Source: Pontibacter harenae
Lineage (GTDB): Bacteria > Bacteroidota > Bacteroidia > Cytophagales > Hymenobacteraceae
Assembly (NCBI RefSeq): GCF_020907245.1
Contig: NZ_JAJJWH010000007.1
Span: 90,481 to 154,480, forward strand
Length of the DNA: 64,000 bases
Direction of reading: 5' to 3'
Shown: one piece after another, positions 62,480 to 64,000 of the stretch
Layout of the letters: each line of letters opens with the position of its first letter
How positions within the stretch are numbered: the first letter of the stretch is position 1
Translations under genes and position numbers: made by a program
The notes under the pieces: generated by a model
What the model was told of the DNA's origin: nothing
Databases searched by the model: none
The model's input: the letters and a program-made list of their open reading frames with translations, nothing else

Positions 62480-63325
62480 ATGAAAGTAAACTTTGTAGTA
62501 TACCCTGAGCATGGAAAGCCTTTTACCGCTGATGCCACTTTTACAGCAGATGGCAAGCCTAAACCTGTAGTTATCTTTACACATGGTTTTAAAGGCTTTA
62601 AAGACTGGGGGCATTTTAATTTGCTGGCCCGCTACTTCGAGGAAAGTGGCTTTGCATTCGTGAAGTTCAACTTCTCTTATAACGGCACCTCCGTAGAAGA
62701 TTATTCAGATGTACACGATCTGGAATCCTTTGGAAACAACAACTTCTCGCTGGAACTAGACGACTTGCAGGCGCTCATCAACCTGCTGCACGACACAACA
62801 GGACCTATACCACAAACTGAACTGGACCTGAACCGCCTTTACCTGATCGGCCACAGCCGTGGCGGTGGATCAGTTATCTTGAAAGCAGCAGAGGAAAGTC
62901 GTGTAAAAGCCTTGGCCACTTGGTCAGCCGTAAGCGATTTCGATCAGCGCTGGACACCCGAAGTGATGAAGAAATGGCAGCAGGACGGTGTACAATGGAT
63001 CATGAATGGCCGCACAGGCCAACAGATGCCGCTTTACTACCAGATTGCAGAAAACTACTTCCAGCACAAAGACCGCCTGCACATTCCAGAAGTAATCAAA
63101 AAAGTAGGGCAGCCCATGCTCATACTTCACGGAGAGCAGGACGAAACGCTGCCTGTCCAAATGGCTCACGACTTGAAGTCTTGGAAACCTGATGCGGAGC
63201 TGCACCTGCTACCTAACACTAACCACTCCTACGGTGGCAAACATCCTTTAGAGGAAGATACTTTACCAGAAGCAGCCCGTAAAGCCGCAGATTTAACAAT
63301 AGATTTTTTTCAGAAGCATGCCTAA
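62480..63325 (+). CDS. Alpha/beta hydrolase
   Basis: A 281-residue serine hydrolase with the catalytic Ser in GHSRGGGS, Asp in GEQDETLP and His in NTNHSYGGKHPL. The oxyanion stretch is FTHGFKGFKDWGHFNL. It belongs to the dienelactone-hydrolase or acyl-peptidase-like group; substrate unknown. I start at ATG 62480, although TTG 62477 precedes it. The last 8 bases overlap the folK start, so the two are translationally coupled. Confidence 0.88.
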   Translation: MKVNFVVYPEHGKPFTADATFTADGKPKPVVIFTHGFKGFKDWGHFNLLARYFEESGFAFVKFNFSYNGTSVEDYSDVHDLESFGNNNFSLELDDLQALINLLHDTTGPIPQTELDLNRLYLIGHSRGGGSVILKAAEESRVKALATWSAVSDFDQRWTPEVMKKWQQDGVQWIMNGRTGQQMPLYYQIAENYFQHKDRLHIPEVIKKVGQPMLILHGEQDETLPVQMAHDLKSWKPDAELHLLPNTNHSYGGKHPLEEDTLPEAARKAADLTIDFFQKHA

Positions 63326-63809
63326 ACTATACCTGTTACTGGGCGGGAATCTGGGCAACCGTATCAATTACTTAAAGCAAGCCCGAGAAAGTATAGCCGC
63401 TAAAGTTGGTCAAGTGGTGCGCATTTCTAAACTATACGAAACAGCTGCCTGGGGTAAAGCCGATCAGCCCGCATTCCTAAACCAGGTGCTGGAGGTACAA
63501 GCAACACAAACGCCTGAGCAGGTGCTGTATATTATAAATGGTATAGAACTGGAATTGGGCCGTGTACGGCACGAGCATTGGGGTTCCCGTGTTATAGACA
63601 TCGACATACTTTTTTACGATGAACTCGTGCAGCAAACCCAGCGCCTCACCATTCCGCACCCGCAACTGCACCACCGCCGCTTTACCCTCATGCCACTGGC
63701 TGAGATTGCCCCTGAACTGATGCATCCTGTGCTTGATAAAAGCATAGTTAAACTCTTAGCGAGTTGTGAGGATAGTCTGGAGGTAAAGGTTATTGCAGAT
63801 GAGCTATAA
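63318..63809 (+). CDS. folK: 6-hydroxymethyl-7,8-dihydropterin pyrophosphokinase
   Basis: A 163-residue enzyme of folate synthesis that transfers pyrophosphate from ATP to hydroxymethyl dihydropterin. Seen: LLLGGNLGNRINYLKQAR, SKLYETAAWGKADQPAFLNQ, ELELGRVRHEHWGSRVIDID (the R-x2-W-G-x-R-x-I-D-I-D block) and PHPQLHHRRFTLMPLAEIAP. It starts inside the hydrolase gene (ATG 63318) and ends before a 30-bp-stem terminator. Confidence 0.95.
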   Translation: MPKLYLLLGGNLGNRINYLKQARESIAAKVGQVVRISKLYETAAWGKADQPAFLNQVLEVQATQTPEQVLYIINGIELELGRVRHEHWGSRVIDIDILFYDELVQQTQRLTIPHPQLHHRRFTLMPLAEIAPELMHPVLDKSIVKLLASCEDSLEVKVIADEL

Positions 63810-63873
63810 ATAGCTCTCATTAGGCCAGTCTTCGTGCTGATTTTATAACCACATTAATCCTAAAATCTTAATT

Positions 63874-63936
63874 ATAAAATGTAAAGAAAGCGCCCGCTGT
63901 AGTCTAACTACAGCGGGCGCTTTCTTTACATTTTAT
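63874..63936. terminator. Very long perfect palindromic terminator after folK
   Basis: Perfect 30-bp arms (63874-63903 and 63907-63936) with a 3-nt loop CTA. It lies between folK and the end of a minus-strand gene, serving both. Confidence 0.85.
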
Positions 63937-63943
63937 TTATTTT

Positions 63944-64000
63944 TTATCTGACGATCTCCACCCACCCTTTGTAGGTTTGGTGCCTTCGCTGCGGGTCAGC
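63944..64000 (-). CDS. C-terminal end of an unidentified minus-strand gene
   Basis: The minus strand reads 18 codons, ADPQRRHQTYKGWVEIVR, and a TAA at 63944-63946, open to the window edge. The position just behind a bidirectional terminator supports a real gene end. The fragment is too short for me to name a family. Confidence 0.55.
   Translation of the reverse strand, partial: ADPQRRHQTYKGWVEIVR

Noticed and set aside
1..64000. CRISPR arrays, rRNA genes and insertion sequences
   Set aside because: No spaced direct-repeat array, rRNA-like sequence or transposase frame was seen.

Overview
The window reads as the chromosome of a Bacteroidota bacterium, most likely Cytophagales/Hymenobacteraceae and Pontibacter-like (an inference from gene style, not a database match). 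Supporting signs are promoters with a TAnnTTTG -7 box, a subtilase with a type IX secretion (Por) sorting tail, a TonB receptor with a CarboxypepD-like N-terminus, sucC without an adjacent sucD, cysDN in the two-protein form, and fused or rubredoxin-linked nitrate-assimilation enzymes. Most transcription units end in unusually long, perfect stem-loops.

Layout. 1-2.7 kb: the 5' part of a secreted cadherin/Ig-like surface protein, then a DUF2807 lipoprotein gene broken by one amber codon. 2.8-10.9 kb: housekeeping genes (recQ, an outer-membrane protein, a phage-like protein of unknown role, lolD, an AI-2E family permease, sucC, ohr). 11.4-15.3 kb: a GAF-only protein, a four-PAS histidine kinase and a second GAF-only protein, ending at tRNA-Arg(TCG). 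15.3-19.8 kb: a gene-poor, partly decayed accessory segment behind that tRNA, with an SRPBCC remnant, a PAS histidine kinase, a GAF remnant, two STAS/SEC14-like genes (one with an amber codon) and a CHAT-type protease. 19.8-25.4 kb: CtaG-like and DUF2243 membrane proteins, a Tat-exported SDR with an altered active site, a small Cys-rich secreted protein and a TonB-dependent receptor. 26.8-31.4 kb: a second multi-PAS kinase plus GAF protein, again followed by a tRNA (Pro-GGG), then a higBA toxin-antitoxin pair with two matching operators.

31.4-44.7 kb is an assimilatory nitrate/nitrite cluster. On the minus strand, in transcription order, come nirB, nirD (Rieske), an alginate-export-type porin, a NarK-type transporter, a fused molybdopterin nitrate reductase/FAD reductase/BFD protein, a nitrite/sulfite-reductase-like protein with C-terminal rubredoxin, and a small SelW-like protein. 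cobA (siroheme synthesis for NirB) is divergent. A DUF4136 lipoprotein and the sulfate-activating cysDN pair follow.

48.3-52.9 kb is a stressosome module: RsbR-like, RsbS-like and RsbT-like proteins, an RsbT-like ATPase fused to a SpoIIE/PP2C phosphatase, an RsbT-like ATPase fused to a complete histidine kinase, and a convergent CheY-like regulator. The right end carries a small coiled-coil protein, a type IX-secreted subtilase, aconitase, a TlpA-like lipoprotein, a polyprenyl diphosphate synthase, an alpha/beta hydrolase overlapping folK, and the last 18 codons of an unidentified minus-strand gene.

The strongest second-look items are the stressosome wired to a kinase, the repeated PAS-kinase/GAF modules that each end at a tRNA, the decayed island with its CHAT protease, the two amber-interrupted genes, the nitrate enzyme fusions, the HigA operators and the family of long perfect palindromic terminators.
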